This document shows positions 12,476-22,638 of a DNA stretch of 64,000 nt, piece by piece. The stretch's first letter is position 1. Each line of letters begins with the position of its first letter. The DNA is taken from assembly GCF_020164955.1 (NCBI RefSeq), contig NZ_JAIUHG010000001.1:455061-519060 (forward strand). The letters are read 5' to 3'. The notes below the pieces were generated by a model that was given only the letters and a program-made list of their open reading frames with translations, was not told the DNA's origin and did not search any database. Source of the stretch: Mesorhizobium sp. CA8. GTDB lineage: Bacteria > Pseudomonadota > Alphaproteobacteria > Rhizobiales > Rhizobiaceae. The translations under genes and the position numbers were made by a program.

Positions 12476-12952
12476 ATGGCCCTCACCCATCTCGGCGCCA
12501 AGGGCGAAGCCAACATGGTGGATGTCGGCGACAAGGCCGAGACGACACGCACGGCAGTCGCCGAAGGCCTTGTCACTATGCAGCCCGCAACGCTGGAGAT
12601 GATTCTCGCCGGCGACGCCAAGAAGGGCGATGTGCTGGGCACAGCGCGCATCGCCGGCATCATGGCGGCGAAGAAGACGCATGAGCTGATCCCGCTTTGC
12701 CATCCGCTGCTTCTCGCCAAAGTGGCCGTCGAGATCGAGCCGGACCGCGCGCTGCCCGGCCTCAGGGTCACCGCGCTTGCCCGCGTCACCGGCAAGACCG
12801 GCGTGGAGATGGAGGCGCTGACCGCAGCCTCGGTCGCCTGCCTCACCATCTACGACATGGCCAAGGCGGCGGATCGCGGCATGGTGATTTCCGGTATCCG
12901 GCTGGTCGAGAAGACCGGCGGCAAGTCCGGCGACTACAAGGTGGATGCCTGA
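12476..12952 (+). CDS. moaC: Cyclic pyranopterin monophosphate synthase
   Basis: MoaC, with MoaA, makes cyclic pyranopterin monophosphate in molybdenum cofactor synthesis. The 158-residue protein has [18 protein letters not shown], the active-site [14 protein letters not shown], and [20 protein letters not shown](A)K, then [17 protein letters not shown]. It begins one base after the trpC stop and its TGA shares a base with the moeA ATG, so the cofactor genes are coupled to the trp genes. Confidence 0.96.
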   Translation: MALTHLGAKGEANMVDVGDKAETTRTAVAEGLVTMQPATLEMILAGDAKKGDVLGTARIAGIMAAKKTHELIPLCHPLLLAKVAVEIEPDRALPGLRVTALARVTGKTGVEMEALTAASVACLTIYDMAKAADRGMVISGIRLVEKTGGKSGDYKVDA

Positions 12953-14157
12953 TGGCTTTGGTTCCGGTCGCCGAAGCGCTCGATCGCTTGCTCGACGACG
13001 CGGCGCCATTGCCGGGCGAGAGCGTTCCGCTGGCGGACGCCGCCGGTCGGGTCCTGGCGGAACCGGTTGTCGCGCTGCGCACGCAGCCGCCCTTTAACGC
13101 CTCCGCGATGGACGGCTACGCCGTGCGCTCCGCCGATATTGCCGCGGCGCCGGCGCAGCTCGAGGTCGTAGGCATGGCACCCGCCGGGCGCGGCTTTTCC
13201 GGAACCGTCCGCGAAGGCCAGGCCGTGCGCATCTTCACCGGCGCGCCGCTGCCCGAGGGTGCCGACACCATCGTCATCCAGGAAAACGTCCGCGATCTCG
13301 GCAATGGCAGGATCGAGGTGACGGAACCGACCGCGGAAGGACGCAATGTGCGCCGCCGCGGGCTCGACTTCGTCCAGGGCGACGTGCTGCTTGAAAAGGG
13401 CCGCGTGCTCGACGCGGCGGCCCTTTCGCTGGCGGCCTCGGCCAACCACCCCGCCTTGAACCTCGTGCGCCGGCCGCTGGTCGCGATCGTCGCCACCGGC
13501 GATGAATTGCTGCCTCCGGGCAGCACGCTCGGCCCCGACCAGATCATTTCATCGAATGCCTATGGCGTTGCCGCCGTCGCCCAGTCGGTCGGCGCGCGCA
13601 CGCTCGATCTCGGCATCGCTGCCGACCGCAAGGAGGCAATCGCTGCGCTGGTCCGGAAAGCGGTCGAGGCGAACTGCGATGTCATCGTCACCCTCGGCGG
13701 CGCCTCGGTCGGCGATCACGACCTGATCCACGACGTTCTGACCGGCGAAGGCATGCAGCTCGACTTCTGGAAGATCGCCATGCGCCCCGGCAAGCCGCTG
13801 ATGTTTGGCCGGCTTGGCAATATCCGCTGCATCGGCCTGCCCGGCAATCCGGTAGCCAGCATCGTCTGCTCGCAACTCTTCCTGAAGCCGCTGCTTGCCC
13901 GGCTCGGCGGCCGCGACCACCGGCAAGACCTGCGAGCGGCCCGGTTGGGTGCCGCAATGCAGGCCAACGACCTCAGGCAGGACTATGTGCGCGCCTCCGT
14001 GCGCGAGGAAGCCGGCGCTCTGGTCGCGACTCCCTTCGGCATCCAGGACTCCTCGATGCTCAGGACGCTCGCCGAGGCCAACGGCCTGATCGTGCGCGAG
14101 CCCTTCGCGCCGGCCGCGGAGACCGGCGCCGAATGCAGCGTGCTGATGTTACGCTGA
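12952..14157 (+). CDS. moeA: Molybdopterin molybdenumtransferase
   Basis: MoeA inserts molybdate into adenylated molybdopterin. The 401-residue protein has the N-terminal [13 protein letters not shown] and [20 protein letters not shown] signatures, the MoCF/gephyrin-like domain with [15 protein letters not shown] and [14 protein letters not shown], then [13 protein letters not shown] and a [11 protein letters not shown] loop, and a C-terminal beta domain. The ATG at 12952 overlaps the moaC stop by one base. It ends the run; lexA follows after 116 bases with its own promoter region. Confidence 0.96.
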   Translation: MALVPVAEALDRLLDDAAPLPGESVPLADAAGRVLAEPVVALRTQPPFNASAMDGYAVRSADIAAAPAQLEVVGMAPAGRGFSGTVREGQAVRIFTGAPLPEGADTIVIQENVRDLGNGRIEVTEPTAEGRNVRRRGLDFVQGDVLLEKGRVLDAAALSLAASANHPALNLVRRPLVAIVATGDELLPPGSTLGPDQIISSNAYGVAAVAQSVGARTLDLGIAADRKEAIAALVRKAVEANCDVIVTLGGASVGDHDLIHDVLTGEGMQLDFWKIAMRPGKPLMFGRLGNIRCIGLPGNPVASIVCSQLFLKPLLARLGGRDHRQDLRAARLGAAMQANDLRQDYVRASVREEAGALVATPFGIQDSSMLRTLAEANGLIVREPFAPAAETGAECSVLMLR

Positions 14158-14197
14158 ACAAATCGTCAACAAATTCACTAAACTTTAAACGGTTGCG

Positions 14198-14212
14198 GAA
14201 CACAACTGGAAC
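14198..14212 (+). promoter_or_regulatory. LexA (SOS) box upstream of lexA
   Basis: GAAC-N7-GAAC, with the spacer ACAACTG, matches the direct-repeat SOS box known from alphaproteobacteria. It lies 62 bases before the lexA start, the expected place for autoregulation. A weaker GTTC-N7-GTTT copy follows at about 14224-14238. Confidence 0.85.
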
Positions 14213-14273
14213 AGATAGTGTTTGTTCTGGGTTTGTTTTTCCGATTCTGGTTTCAGAACCCGTGGGGGCCGCC

Positions 14274-15014
14274 ATGCTGACGCGCAAACAACATGAACTT
14301 CTGATGTTCATCCACGAAAGGCTGAAGGAAAGCGGGATTCCGCCGTCTTTCGACGAGATGAAGGAAGCGCTCGACCTCGCCTCCAAGTCTGGCATCCACC
14401 GGCTGATCACGGCGCTGGAGGAACGCGGCTTCATTCGCCGGCTGCCGAACCGGGCGCGCGCGCTGGAAGTGCTGCGCCTGCCCGACTCGATCGCGCCCGG
14501 CCTCAATGCGGCGAAGAAGTTTTCGCCGAGCGTCATCCAGGGCAGCCTGGGTCAGAACAATCTCAGCCGTCAGGTGAAGCCGGCGGCGCCGTCGCGCACC
14601 CCGGCACCAAGCAATGACGACGATGCCGGCTCCGCCGTGTCCATTCCGGTGATGGGCCGCATCGCCGCCGGCGTGCCGATCGACGCCATCCAGCACCAGA
14701 CGCATTCGATCACGGTGCCGCCGGACATGATCGCCGGCGGCGAGCATTATGCGCTGGAGGTCAAGGGCGACTCGATGATCGAGGCCGGCATCTTCGACGG
14801 CGATACCGTCATCATCCGCAACGCCAACACGGCAAGCCCGGGCGAGATCGTGGTGGCACTGGTCGACGACCAGGAAGCGACGCTCAAGCGCTTCCGCCGC
14901 AAGGGTGCCTCGATCGCGCTGGAGGCGGCCAACCCCGCCTACGAAACCCGCATCTTCGGGCCGGATCGGGTGAAGGTGCAGGGCAAGCTTGTCGGGCTGA
15001 TCCGCCGCTACTGA
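14274..15014 (+). CDS. lexA: SOS repressor LexA
   Basis: The 246-residue repressor has the N-terminal winged helix ([20 protein letters not shown] ... [18 protein letters not shown]), a Ser/Pro/Ala-rich linker of about 45 residues, longer than in E. coli (202 residues in total), and the S24 latent protease domain. The self-cleavage Ala-Gly is in GRIAAGVP, the catalytic Ser in GDSMIEAGI and the catalytic Lys in EATLKRF. It should repress itself through the box at 14198-14212. The ATG at 14274 is where homology starts. Its end overlaps the convergent comEC end by seven bases. Confidence 0.97.
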   Translation: MLTRKQHELLMFIHERLKESGIPPSFDEMKEALDLASKSGIHRLITALEERGFIRRLPNRARALEVLRLPDSIAPGLNAAKKFSPSVIQGSLGQNNLSRQVKPAAPSRTPAPSNDDDAGSAVSIPVMGRIAAGVPIDAIQHQTHSITVPPDMIAGGEHYALEVKGDSMIEAGIFDGDTVIIRNANTASPGEIVVALVDDQEATLKRFRRKGASIALEAANPAYETRIFGPDRVKVQGKLVGLIRRY

Positions 15015-17467
15015 TCCGATTGCGAAGGTTTCGCATCCGCCCGCTCAGGCTTTTGATAGGGCGGCAGTCCTCTTGCCTCGCGTGCGTATTTCCGCTGCTC
15101 GTGCCAGGGTCGGTATGGTTCTTCGACCGCGTAGCGAATAGTCGGCGGCGCGGTTGCCGATTGCAGATCGAAGAAAACAGCGGCGCTGCCGTCGCGCGCC
15201 AGTTGCCGCTTGGTGACGACAAGCACGCGCGGATCGCGGCAAGGATTGTAGGCCGTGGCGTCGTTGATGACGATGAGGTCGGCGAAGCCGCAGGCCGGCC
15301 GGGCGCTGTCGCGGTTTTCGGCGAGCGCGACGATGGCGCCGGACGGATGCCGGCCGATGCAGAGATCACCTGTGCAGTAGAAGGGCGAGCCGGGCGGCAG
15401 GTCGACGGGGTCGGCGATGTCCAGCGCATCTTGGGCGAACGTCTCCGGCGGCACGATGTCCTCGGCTCTCAACGCCCGTTTCCAGTTGTCGGTGGTGAAC
15501 TCGTTGGAGCGTGCGCGATTGACGGCAAGCTCGCCGCCGCCGATCGGCATCGCCACCAGATGCGCGTCCTCCGAAATGAGCACATCCGGCGTGCGGACAT
15601 GCGGAATGGCCAGCAGTGAGGCAAGCGCGAAGGGAACAGCGGCAAGCCTTAGCCAGGTGGTGGCCATCGTCGCGATGACCAGCGCGATCGTCGCCAGCAG
15701 CACCGACTGGATCGAGATCAGCCCGACGGCGTCGACCGGTGAGCGCTCGGAGATCCATGCCGAGATGGCGATCATTGCCGTCAGGCCTTTGCCCATCACA
15801 TAGAGGAACGGCCCGTCGAAGCCGAAGGGCATGGCCAGCGCGCTCAACACCGCGAACGGCATGACGATCAGCGAGACGATCGGCATGACCGCCAGATTGG
15901 CGAGCAGGCTGAGTGGCGAGACGCGCTGAAAATGCCAGATCGCAAACAGCAATGTCGCGCTCCCCGCGATGAGCGACGTCACGGCGGCGCCGCCCACGCC
16001 AACCGCCAGTTTTCGCGACAGGAACCCGAGGAACGAACGCTTTGCCGGCGGCGCGATCGTTTTGCCGGCGCGATAGTCCGCAAAGCCGGCATAGGCGCCG
16101 ACCAGGGCGGCGGTGGCGGCGAAGGACATCTGGAAGCTCGGGCCGACCACTTCGTGCGGCGAAACAAGGATAACGGCAATGGCCGAGATCGCCAGGTTGC
16201 GCATGGTGAGCGCCGCGCGATCGAAGAGCACGGCCGCGAGCATTACGGCGAGCATGATGAAGCTTCGTTCGGCCGCCACCACGATGCCGGAGATGACGAG
16301 GTAAGCGGCGATCGAGATCAGCGCGATTCCAGCGGCATATTTCTTCACCGGTCGGCGCGACGAGAAATCCGGAAACAGCGCGAAGGCGCCGCGTAAAAGC
16401 ACCATGATCGTGCCGGCGACCAGCGCCATGTGAAGGCCGGAGATCGAGATGATGTGATAGATGCCTGTGCGCCGCATCGACTCGTTGATCGCTTCCGGAA
16501 TGCCGGCGCGCACGCCGACGATGAGCGCCGCTGCGATCTCGCCCTCGGACCCGCCGATGCTGCTCCTGATGTGATCGGCGATCCCTTCGCGCGCGTTTTC
16601 GACTGCCGATGCGACGCGCGCTCCAAAGGGTGCCTCCACCGGCGCAATCAGCTTCGGATCGCCCAGGAAAAAGCCGCTGCCGCCGATGCCGGCAAAGTAG
16701 CTGTCGAAGGAAAAGTCGTAGCTGTCCGGCCGCACCGGGCCCGTCGGCGGCAGCAGCTTGGCATAGCCGGTCAGCATCGATCCGGCCGTCATGCCGGGCG
16801 GGATCCTGCGCGCTGACAGCCTGACGCGGTCCGGCGCGTAGCGCAGCTTCGGACGCTCCGTTGAAATCAGATCGATGGTGAGCCGGACGCGGCCGTTGGC
16901 CATCGCCTCGGCGACGACGAGGCGGCCCGTCAGCCGTGTCTGGATTTCGGACCCAAGCATCGGGGTCGCCATCCGCCAGGTCTCCACTTTGGCCGCGAGA
17001 AAGCCCAGGGCGCAGAAAAGCGTCGCCATGAAGAGAAGATGCGTTCTCTGCCAGGAGCGCGACACCGCCGCGCAGACAGCCATCAGAGCCACTGCCGCAA
17101 GCGGCCTGTAGAGGTCCGGCTCGGTGCTCAGCGAAAAATAGTAGATCACGCCGGCTGCAAGGAACACCGGCACCAGCAGAAAGCCGGCGCCACGGTCGAG
17201 TTCGGTCGCGGCAGCGACGGCAACGCTTCGGCGCAGCGCAGGAGGCGAAACGCGGCCAAGCTGTTTGCGGATCCTGTCGGCGATAGCTGTTGGCGAGGCT
17301 GGCTGCAGCGCACCGCCACCGGGCGGCGACGGCTCGGCGGGTGGATGGAGTTCCGGAAGCGAAAGCGGCGCGTCTTCGGCGGGCGCAGCATGGGCAAACA
17401 TCAGGCGCTCGCTGACGCCAGCTGTCGTTCCCCTGCCCTCCTCCGCACCCCGGCCACGTCCAGCCAT
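15008..17467 (-). CDS. comEC: ComEC/Rec2 family DNA-uptake channel protein
   Basis: An 819-residue inner-membrane protein. After a Pro-rich cytosolic leader come an N-terminal DUF4131-like region with the first helices (about 70-220) and the ComEC/Rec2 core with the family motif [18 protein letters not shown] near residue 340 and many later helices. The C-terminal ~220 residues follow the last helix but contain no HxHxDH zinc motif, so the metallo-beta-lactamase-like domain is degenerate. ComEC passes single-stranded DNA into the cytosol during natural transformation. A later start at 17401 ([10 protein letters not shown]) is possible. dprA, another transformation gene, lies about 45 kb away in the window. 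Confidence 0.9.
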   Translation of the reverse strand: MAGRGRGAEEGRGTTAGVSERLMFAHAAPAEDAPLSLPELHPPAEPSPPGGGALQPASPTAIADRIRKQLGRVSPPALRRSVAVAAATELDRGAGFLLVPVFLAAGVIYYFSLSTEPDLYRPLAAVALMAVCAAVSRSWQRTHLLFMATLFCALGFLAAKVETWRMATPMLGSEIQTRLTGRLVVAEAMANGRVRLTIDLISTERPKLRYAPDRVRLSARRIPPGMTAGSMLTGYAKLLPPTGPVRPDSYDFSFDSYFAGIGGSGFFLGDPKLIAPVEAPFGARVASAVENAREGIADHIRSSIGGSEGEIAAALIVGVRAGIPEAINESMRRTGIYHIISISGLHMALVAGTIMVLLRGAFALFPDFSSRRPVKKYAAGIALISIAAYLVISGIVVAAERSFIMLAVMLAAVLFDRAALTMRNLAISAIAVILVSPHEVVGPSFQMSFAATAALVGAYAGFADYRAGKTIAPPAKRSFLGFLSRKLAVGVGGAAVTSLIAGSATLLFAIWHFQRVSPLSLLANLAVMPIVSLIVMPFAVLSALAMPFGFDGPFLYVMGKGLTAMIAISAWISERSPVDAVGLISIQSVLLATIALVIATMATTWLRLAAVPFALASLLAIPHVRTPDVLISEDAHLVAMPIGGGELAVNRARSNEFTTDNWKRALRAEDIVPPETFAQDALDIADPVDLPPGSPFYCTGDLCIGRHPSGAIVALAENRDSARPACGFADLIVINDATAYNPCRDPRVLVVTKRQLARDGSAAVFFDLQSATAPPTIRYAVEEPYRPWHEQRKYAREARGLPPYQKPERADAKPSQSDQ

Positions 17468-17568
17468 CGGGTCTGCCCCTTGCGCCCCAGACCGCCTATG
17501 CTACATGAACGCCGACCGCGCGAAAGCCCGCGCGAAATATGCCGTTTCAGTGCTTCTTCGAGAGTTCA

Positions 17569-18993
17569 ATGTCCGACAAGGTCGTCACACGTTTTGCCCC
17601 CTCGCCTACAGGCTACCTGCATATTGGCGGGGCGCGCACGGCGTTGTTCAACTGGCTTTATGCCAAGCACACCGGCGGCACGATGCTTTTGCGCATCGAG
17701 GACACCGATCGCGAGCGTTCCACCGAGGCCGCCACGGCCGCCATTCTCGACGGTCTGACCTGGCTTGGGCTTTCCTGGGACGGCGACGCCGTCTCGCAGT
17801 TCGAGCGCGCGCCGCGCCATCGCGAGGTAGCCGAGGAGCTCGTGCGCATGGGCAAGGCCTATTACAGCTATGAGACGCCGGCGGAGCTGGAGGCAATGCG
17901 CGAGGCAGCTAGAGCCAAGGGCCTGCCGCCGCGTTACAACGGCCAGTGGCGCGACCGCGATCCGTCCGAGGCGCCGGCAGGCGTCAAGGGCGCAATCCGC
18001 ATCAAGGCGCCAACCGAGGGCGAGACGGTCGTGCAGGACCGTGTGCAGGGCGAGGTGCGATTTCCCAACAAGGATCTCGACGACTTCATCATCCTGCGTT
18101 CGGACGGCAACCCGACCTACATGCATGCCGTCGTCGTCGACGACCACGACATGGGCGTTACGCATATCATCCGCGGCGACGATCACCTGACCAACGCCGC
18201 GCGCCAGACGGTGATCTATAACGCCATGGGCTGGGCGGTGCCATCGATGTCGCACATCCCGCTGATCCATGGCGCCGACGGCGCCAAGCTGTCGAAGCGG
18301 CATGGCGCGCTGGGCGTCGAGGCCTATCGCGCCATGGGCTATCTGCCGGAGGCCCTGCTCAACTATCTGGCGCGGCTCGGCTGGAGCCATGGCGACGACG
18401 AGGTGATGTCGATCAAGGACATGATCGCCTGGTTCGACATCGCCGACGTCAACAAGGGCGCGGCCCGCTTCGACTTCGCCAAGCTCGAGGCGCTGAACGG
18501 CGTGCATATGCGCAAGATGGACGATCGCGCGCTGTTCGACATCTTCGTCGCCACTCTGCCCTATCTCGAAGGCGGCCCGGCGCTCGCAGCAAAGCTCGAT
18601 GAAAGGCGCAAGGCACAGCTGCTTGCCGCCATGCCTGGCCTCAAGGAGCGGGCCAAGACCCTGGTCGAACTGGTCGATGGCGCGGGTTTCCTGTTCGCCG
18701 AGCGGCCCTTGCCTCTCGACGAGAAGGCGGCGAGCTTGCTCAACGCGGATGCGCGCGTGATTCTGCGCGGCGCGCATGGCGCGTTGTCCTCCATCCAAGG
18801 CGACTGGAGCGCCAGTTCGGCGGAGGCTTCGATCCGCGAGTTTGCGCAGGCCGGCGGACACAAGCTCGGGGCGGTGGCCCAGCCGCTCAGAGCCGCGCTG
18901 ACTGGGCGCAGCACCTCGCCCGGCGTGTTCGACGTGCTGGCCGTGCTGGGCCCCAAGGAAAGCCTGGCGAGGATTGCAGATCAAATCGATTAG
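17569..18993 (+). CDS. gltX: Glutamyl-tRNA synthetase
   Basis: The 474-residue class I synthetase charges tRNA-Glu. It has the HIGH-type motif in [36 protein letters not shown], an [14 protein letters not shown] loop and the KMSKS-type [14 protein letters not shown]. The C-terminal anticodon-binding domain ends in [12 protein letters not shown]. The ATG at 17569 starts [14 protein letters not shown]; a longer start at 17539 has no homology. Rhizobia charge tRNA-Gln indirectly, so this enzyme probably also makes Glu-tRNA-Gln for the GatCAB amidase, two subunits of which are encoded at 51.8-54.1 kb. Confidence 0.96.
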   Translation: MSDKVVTRFAPSPTGYLHIGGARTALFNWLYAKHTGGTMLLRIEDTDRERSTEAATAAILDGLTWLGLSWDGDAVSQFERAPRHREVAEELVRMGKAYYSYETPAELEAMREAARAKGLPPRYNGQWRDRDPSEAPAGVKGAIRIKAPTEGETVVQDRVQGEVRFPNKDLDDFIILRSDGNPTYMHAVVVDDHDMGVTHIIRGDDHLTNAARQTVIYNAMGWAVPSMSHIPLIHGADGAKLSKRHGALGVEAYRAMGYLPEALLNYLARLGWSHGDDEVMSIKDMIAWFDIADVNKGAARFDFAKLEALNGVHMRKMDDRALFDIFVATLPYLEGGPALAAKLDERRKAQLLAAMPGLKERAKTLVELVDGAGFLFAERPLPLDEKAASLLNADARVILRGAHGALSSIQGDWSASSAEASIREFAQAGGHKLGAVAQPLRAALTGRSTSPGVFDVLAVLGPKESLARIADQID

Positions 18994-19175
18994 GAGCGAA
19001 CTGGCCCAAGAAGATTGGCATTGAAAGGTGTGTTTCGCAGTGCAACATTAGGCCTTGGCCCAATCTGGCACGCACCTCCTAAAATGCGGTGGCGAGTTCG
19101 CGCATTCCGGTGATTTCGACGTGTCGTTTGCAGGAATTGCCTTGCCGGCATGAGGAAACATAAAGGAGTTTGGGA

Positions 19176-20504
19176 ATGAGCGAAGCTGCGACAAAACTGG
19201 GATCTGGCGGCAAAGCGCACGAGTCGACCGCCAGGCTCGAACTCGCCGGCAAGACGCATGAATTCAAGGTGCGAAGCGGGTCGACCGGGCCTGACGTCAT
19301 CGACATCGGCGCGCTCTACAGCACCACCGGCGCCTTCACCTACGATCCCGGCTTCACGTCGACAGCGAGCTGCGAGTCGGCGATCACCTTCATTGACGGC
19401 GATGCCGGCATCCTGCTGCATCGCGGCTATCCGATCGACCAGCTTGCCGAGCATGGAGACTTCCTCGAGGTCTGCTACCTGCTGCTCTACGGTGAATTGC
19501 CGACAAAGGCCCAGAAGGAAGATTTCGACTATCGCGTTACGCGCCACACCATGGTGCACGAGCAGATGTCGCGCTTCTTCACCGGCTTCCGCCGCGACGC
19601 ACATCCGATGGCCGTGATGTGCGGCGTGGTTGGCGCGTTGTCGGCCTTCTATCACGACTCGACCGACATCTCAGATCCGTATCAGCGCATGGTCGCCTCG
19701 ATGCGCCTGATCGCAAAGATGCCGACCATCGCGGCGATGGCCTACAAATACCATATCGGCCAGCCCTTCATTTACCCGAAGAACGATCTCGGCTTCGCGG
19801 CCAATTTCCTGCACATGTGCTTTGCCGTGCCGTGCGAGGAGTACAAGATCAATCCGGTGCTGGCGCGCGCGATGGAGCGCATCTTCATCCTCCATGCCGA
19901 CCACGAGCAGAACGCCTCGACCTCGACGGTTCGCCTCGCCGGCTCTTCCGGCGCCAACCCCTTCGCCTGTATCGCCGCCGGCATCGCTTGCCTGTGGGGT
20001 CCCGCGCATGGCGGCGCCAACGAAGCGGCGCTGAACATGCTGGGCGAGATCGGCCATGTCGATCACATTCCGGAGTTCATTGCCCGCGCCAAGGACAAGA
20101 ACGACCCGTTCCGGCTGATGGGCTTCGGCCACCGCGTCTACAAGAACTATGATCCGCGCGCCAAGATCATGCAGAAGACCGCGCATGAGGTATTGGGCGA
20201 GCTCGGCATCAAGGACGATCCGCTGCTCGACATCGCGATGGAGCTGGAGAAGATCGCGCTGACCGACGAGTACTTCATCGAAAAGAAGCTTTATCCGAAT
20301 GTCGATTTCTATTCCGGTATAACGCTGAAGGCGCTCGGCTTCCCCACCACCATGTTCACCGTGCTGTTCGCGGTCGCGCGCACCGTCGGCTGGATCGCCC
20401 AGTGGAAGGAAATGATCGAGGATCCGCACCAAAAGATCGGCCGCCCGCGCCAGCTCTACACCGGCGCGACAGAACGCGATTACGTGCCGATTGCTAAGAG
20501 ATAG
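19176..20504 (+). CDS. gltA: Citrate synthase (type II)
   Basis: The 442-residue enzyme condenses acetyl-CoA and oxaloacetate to open the TCA cycle. It shows the type II N-terminal beta domain, [33 protein letters not shown], the [25 protein letters not shown] block and the [12 protein letters not shown] and [14 protein letters not shown] active-site motifs (His and Asp present). An AAAGGAG ribosome site lies seven bases before the ATG at 19176. Its TAG stop appears to lie in the first, imperfect unit (GATAGGG) of the heptamer repeat that separates it from lpxB. Confidence 0.97.
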   Translation: MSEAATKLGSGGKAHESTARLELAGKTHEFKVRSGSTGPDVIDIGALYSTTGAFTYDPGFTSTASCESAITFIDGDAGILLHRGYPIDQLAEHGDFLEVCYLLLYGELPTKAQKEDFDYRVTRHTMVHEQMSRFFTGFRRDAHPMAVMCGVVGALSAFYHDSTDISDPYQRMVASMRLIAKMPTIAAMAYKYHIGQPFIYPKNDLGFAANFLHMCFAVPCEEYKINPVLARAMERIFILHADHEQNASTSTVRLAGSSGANPFACIAAGIACLWGPAHGGANEAALNMLGEIGHVDHIPEFIARAKDKNDPFRLMGFGHRVYKNYDPRAKIMQKTAHEVLGELGIKDDPLLDIAMELEKIALTDEYFIEKKLYPNVDFYSGITLKALGFPTTMFTVLFAVARTVGWIAQWKEMIEDPHQKIGRPRQLYTGATERDYVPIAKR

Positions 20505-20513
20505 GGAATAGTG

Positions 20514-20562
20514 AGTAGGCAATAGGCAGTAGGGGCTCTCTTTCTACTGCCTATTGCCTACT
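20514..20562. repeat. Perfect 19-bp inverted heptamer repeat between gltA and lpxB
   Basis: AGTAGGCAATAGGCAGTAG (20514-20532) and its exact reverse complement (20544-20562) flank an 11-base loop, GGGCTCTCTTT. Each arm is nearly three copies of a heptamer A-N-T-A-G-G-C, the same unit as at 3199-3317. The lpxB stop (20544-20546) is the innermost triplet of the right arm. Heptamer-like phasing continues leftward (AATAGTG, GATAGGG) into the gltA stop. The hairpin plus loop T-run could terminate transcription from both sides. Confidence 0.93.
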
Positions 20563-21731
20563 GCCTTCCTGATACACCCCATCACCACTTCGGCGGCGAT
20601 CTCGCCCGGGGGCCGCTCGGTCGTCATGCGCCGGGCAATCTCGGCAAAGCCCGCCTTTTGCCAGTCGCGCATGCCGGTATCGGCAAAAAGGGCTTCCAAC
20701 TGCCTGGCGAGATTTTCCGGGCGGACATACTGGTCATAAAATTCCGGAACCAGCGCGCGGTCGGAAATGAGGTTGGGCAGCAGCGCCGACCATGTCGTCA
20801 CCATATGCTGCAGAAGCTGGCGCGCGATCGGGTCGAGCTTATAACAGGACACCATCGGAAGGCCGGCAAGCGCCAGCTCGAGCGAAACCGTTCCAGACGC
20901 GATCAACGCCGCATCGGCCTTGCCGAAGGCCTGCCATTTGCGCTCCGGCTCGGTGATGATCTCCGGCTTGTCGTCCCAGCTGGCGACCGAACCCTTCACC
21001 AGTTCGGCGACATGCGGCACTGTCGGCAGGATGAGGCGCAGGCGATGGCCGCGTTGGCGCAGCACCGACATCGCCTTGCCGAAGGGTTCCATCAGCCGGC
21101 GGACCTCGCCGCGGCGCGAGCCGGGCAGCACCAGCACCGCCTTGACGCGGTCGTCGGAGAGATCGCGCGGCTGGCTCTGCGCCTTGGCGGCGCCGAGCAC
21201 GCCCGGATCCTGCGTCAGCCGATGACCGACATAGGTGCCGGGGGGGCCGCCGAGACGGGCAAGCGCCTTCACCTCAAACGGCAGGATGCACAGGATATGG
21301 TCGACATACGGCCTCATGGCCACCGCCCTGCCCGGCCGCCAGGCCCATACGCTTGGGCAGACATAGTGGACGATCGGGATGGCGGGTGCTGCCGCGCGGA
21401 CCTTCTTTGCGACGCGCAGCGAAAAGTCCGGACTGTCGATGGTGACGAGGCAATCGGGCCGCTCGGCCGCGATCATCACCGCCGTCTGGCTGATCCGGCG
21501 CATCAGCCGTGGCAGGTCGCGCAGTACCGCGCTGAAGCCCATCAGCGCGATCTCGCTGCCATCGAAAAGCGGCGTCAGCCCCAGCTGCTGCAGATGCCGG
21601 CCGCCAATGCCCACAAGTTGCACCTTGCGCCCGGTCGTGCGCTCGAGCGCACGCACGATGTCGGCGCCGAGCAGATCGCCGGATTCCTCCCCGGCGACTA
21701 TCGCGAGCTTGAGCGGCTTGTCAGCGACCAT
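20544..21731 (-). CDS. lpxB: Lipid-A-disaccharide synthase
   Basis: LpxB joins lipid X and UDP-diacylglucosamine to form the lipid A disaccharide. The 395-residue GT19 protein has KLAIVAGEESGDLLGADIV at its N-terminus, VHYVCPSVWAWRPGRA, the VLPGSRRGEV motif, and ALIASGTVSLELALAGLPMV, then YKLDPIARQ. The ATG at 21731 starts MVADKPLKLA, 11 bases inside the end of lpxI, so translation is probably coupled. The last five residues (VGNRQ) and the TAG are encoded by the inverted heptamer repeat, so the C-terminus may be altered relative to relatives. Confidence 0.95.
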   Translation of the reverse strand: MVADKPLKLAIVAGEESGDLLGADIVRALERTTGRKVQLVGIGGRHLQQLGLTPLFDGSEIALMGFSAVLRDLPRLMRRISQTAVMIAAERPDCLVTIDSPDFSLRVAKKVRAAAPAIPIVHYVCPSVWAWRPGRAVAMRPYVDHILCILPFEVKALARLGGPPGTYVGHRLTQDPGVLGAAKAQSQPRDLSDDRVKAVLVLPGSRRGEVRRLMEPFGKAMSVLRQRGHRLRLILPTVPHVAELVKGSVASWDDKPEIITEPERKWQAFGKADAALIASGTVSLELALAGLPMVSCYKLDPIARQLLQHMVTTWSALLPNLISDRALVPEFYDQYVRPENLARQLEALFADTGMRDWQKAGFAEIARRMTTERPPGEIAAEVVMGCIRKAVGNRQ

Positions 21732-22638
21732 TAGCCGGCTCCCCATTGGCCAGCTCCGCTGCGGGCAGGCCGACGATGAACAGGCCAAGCGCATTGGCGC
21801 GCGCCAGCGTTTCCGGACCTTCGAGAATAAGCGAGCGGCCAGTTTCCAGGGCGATGCCGGCCAGTCCGGCGGCATGCGCGGCCTCGACCGTCTGCGGACC
21901 GATCGAGGGCAGGTCCGCACGCAACTCCTGGCCGGGCTTCGCGCATTTGACAAGGACGCCGCGCGTCTTGCCGGCGAGCCTGCCGTGGCCGCGCAATTCC
22001 CTTGTCCGCTCGAGTAGCGCGGCGGTGCCCTCCACTCCCTCGAGCGCTATCGCCCGCCCGCCGATCGCGATCGCCGCCTGTCCGATGTCCAGGACGCCGA
22101 TGGCCTTGGCCGCCGCGCGGCCGGCCTCGATATCGCGCCAATCCGATTGCTTCGGCGCCGTGACCGTCAGCGTCCCCTCGCCGGCGGCGAGTTCCGGCAC
22201 GACCTCATGCGCGCCGACGACCGTAATGCCGCGCTTCTCCAATCCGCGCGTGATGATCCTCAAAAGCCCGTCATCGCCGCGCGCCAGAGCCATGACCACG
22301 GAAGGGATTATCGCCAGCAGGCCAAGGGTCGGGCGGATCTTGGTCAGCCGAGGCCTGCGCCGGATCTCGCCGGCGAGAACCAGATGGCTGATATTGCGGC
22401 GTTTCAGCAACGGAACCAGGGAGCCGACATCTTCCAGCGCGAGCGTCGCCTGCTCGTACCTTGCGAAATCCGCCTCGCGATCGACTTCGCCTTCCGCCAT
22501 GATGATGAAAGGCGAATGTCCCTGCCGCGCAAGGCCCTCCGCCACTTCGACCGGCAAGCTGCCGCCGCCGGCGATGATGCCGACCTTGGAGCCGGGCGGG
22601 AGTACAAGCCGTGTTTCGGCGGGCTCAGCCCTCGTCAT
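21721..22638 (-). CDS. lpxI: UDP-2,3-diacylglucosamine pyrophosphatase LpxI
   Basis: LpxI (DUF1009) hydrolyses UDP-2,3-diacylglucosamine to lipid X, replacing LpxH in alphaproteobacteria. The 305-residue protein shows KVGIIAGGGSLPVEVAEG, LVLAGEIRRRPRLTKIRP, HEVVPELAAGEGTLT and the C-terminal LVKCAKPGQELRADLPSIGPQTVEAAHAAGLAGIALE (in pieces). Its position between lpxA and lpxB is diagnostic. The start at 22638 lies 14 bases inside the lpxA end; a longer frame start has no homology. Confidence 0.95.
   Translation of the reverse strand: MTRAEPAETRLVLPPGSKVGIIAGGGSLPVEVAEGLARQGHSPFIIMAEGEVDREADFARYEQATLALEDVGSLVPLLKRRNISHLVLAGEIRRRPRLTKIRPTLGLLAIIPSVVMALARGDDGLLRIITRGLEKRGITVVGAHEVVPELAAGEGTLTVTAPKQSDWRDIEAGRAAAKAIGVLDIGQAAIAIGGRAIALEGVEGTAALLERTRELRGHGRLAGKTRGVLVKCAKPGQELRADLPSIGPQTVEAAHAAGLAGIALETGRSLILEGPETLARANALGLFIVGLPAAELANGEPANGR

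Noticed and set aside
18994..19175. Possible small RNA or tRNA between gltX and gltA
   Set aside because: No cloverleaf, no terminator hairpin with T-run and no conserved motif could be identified.
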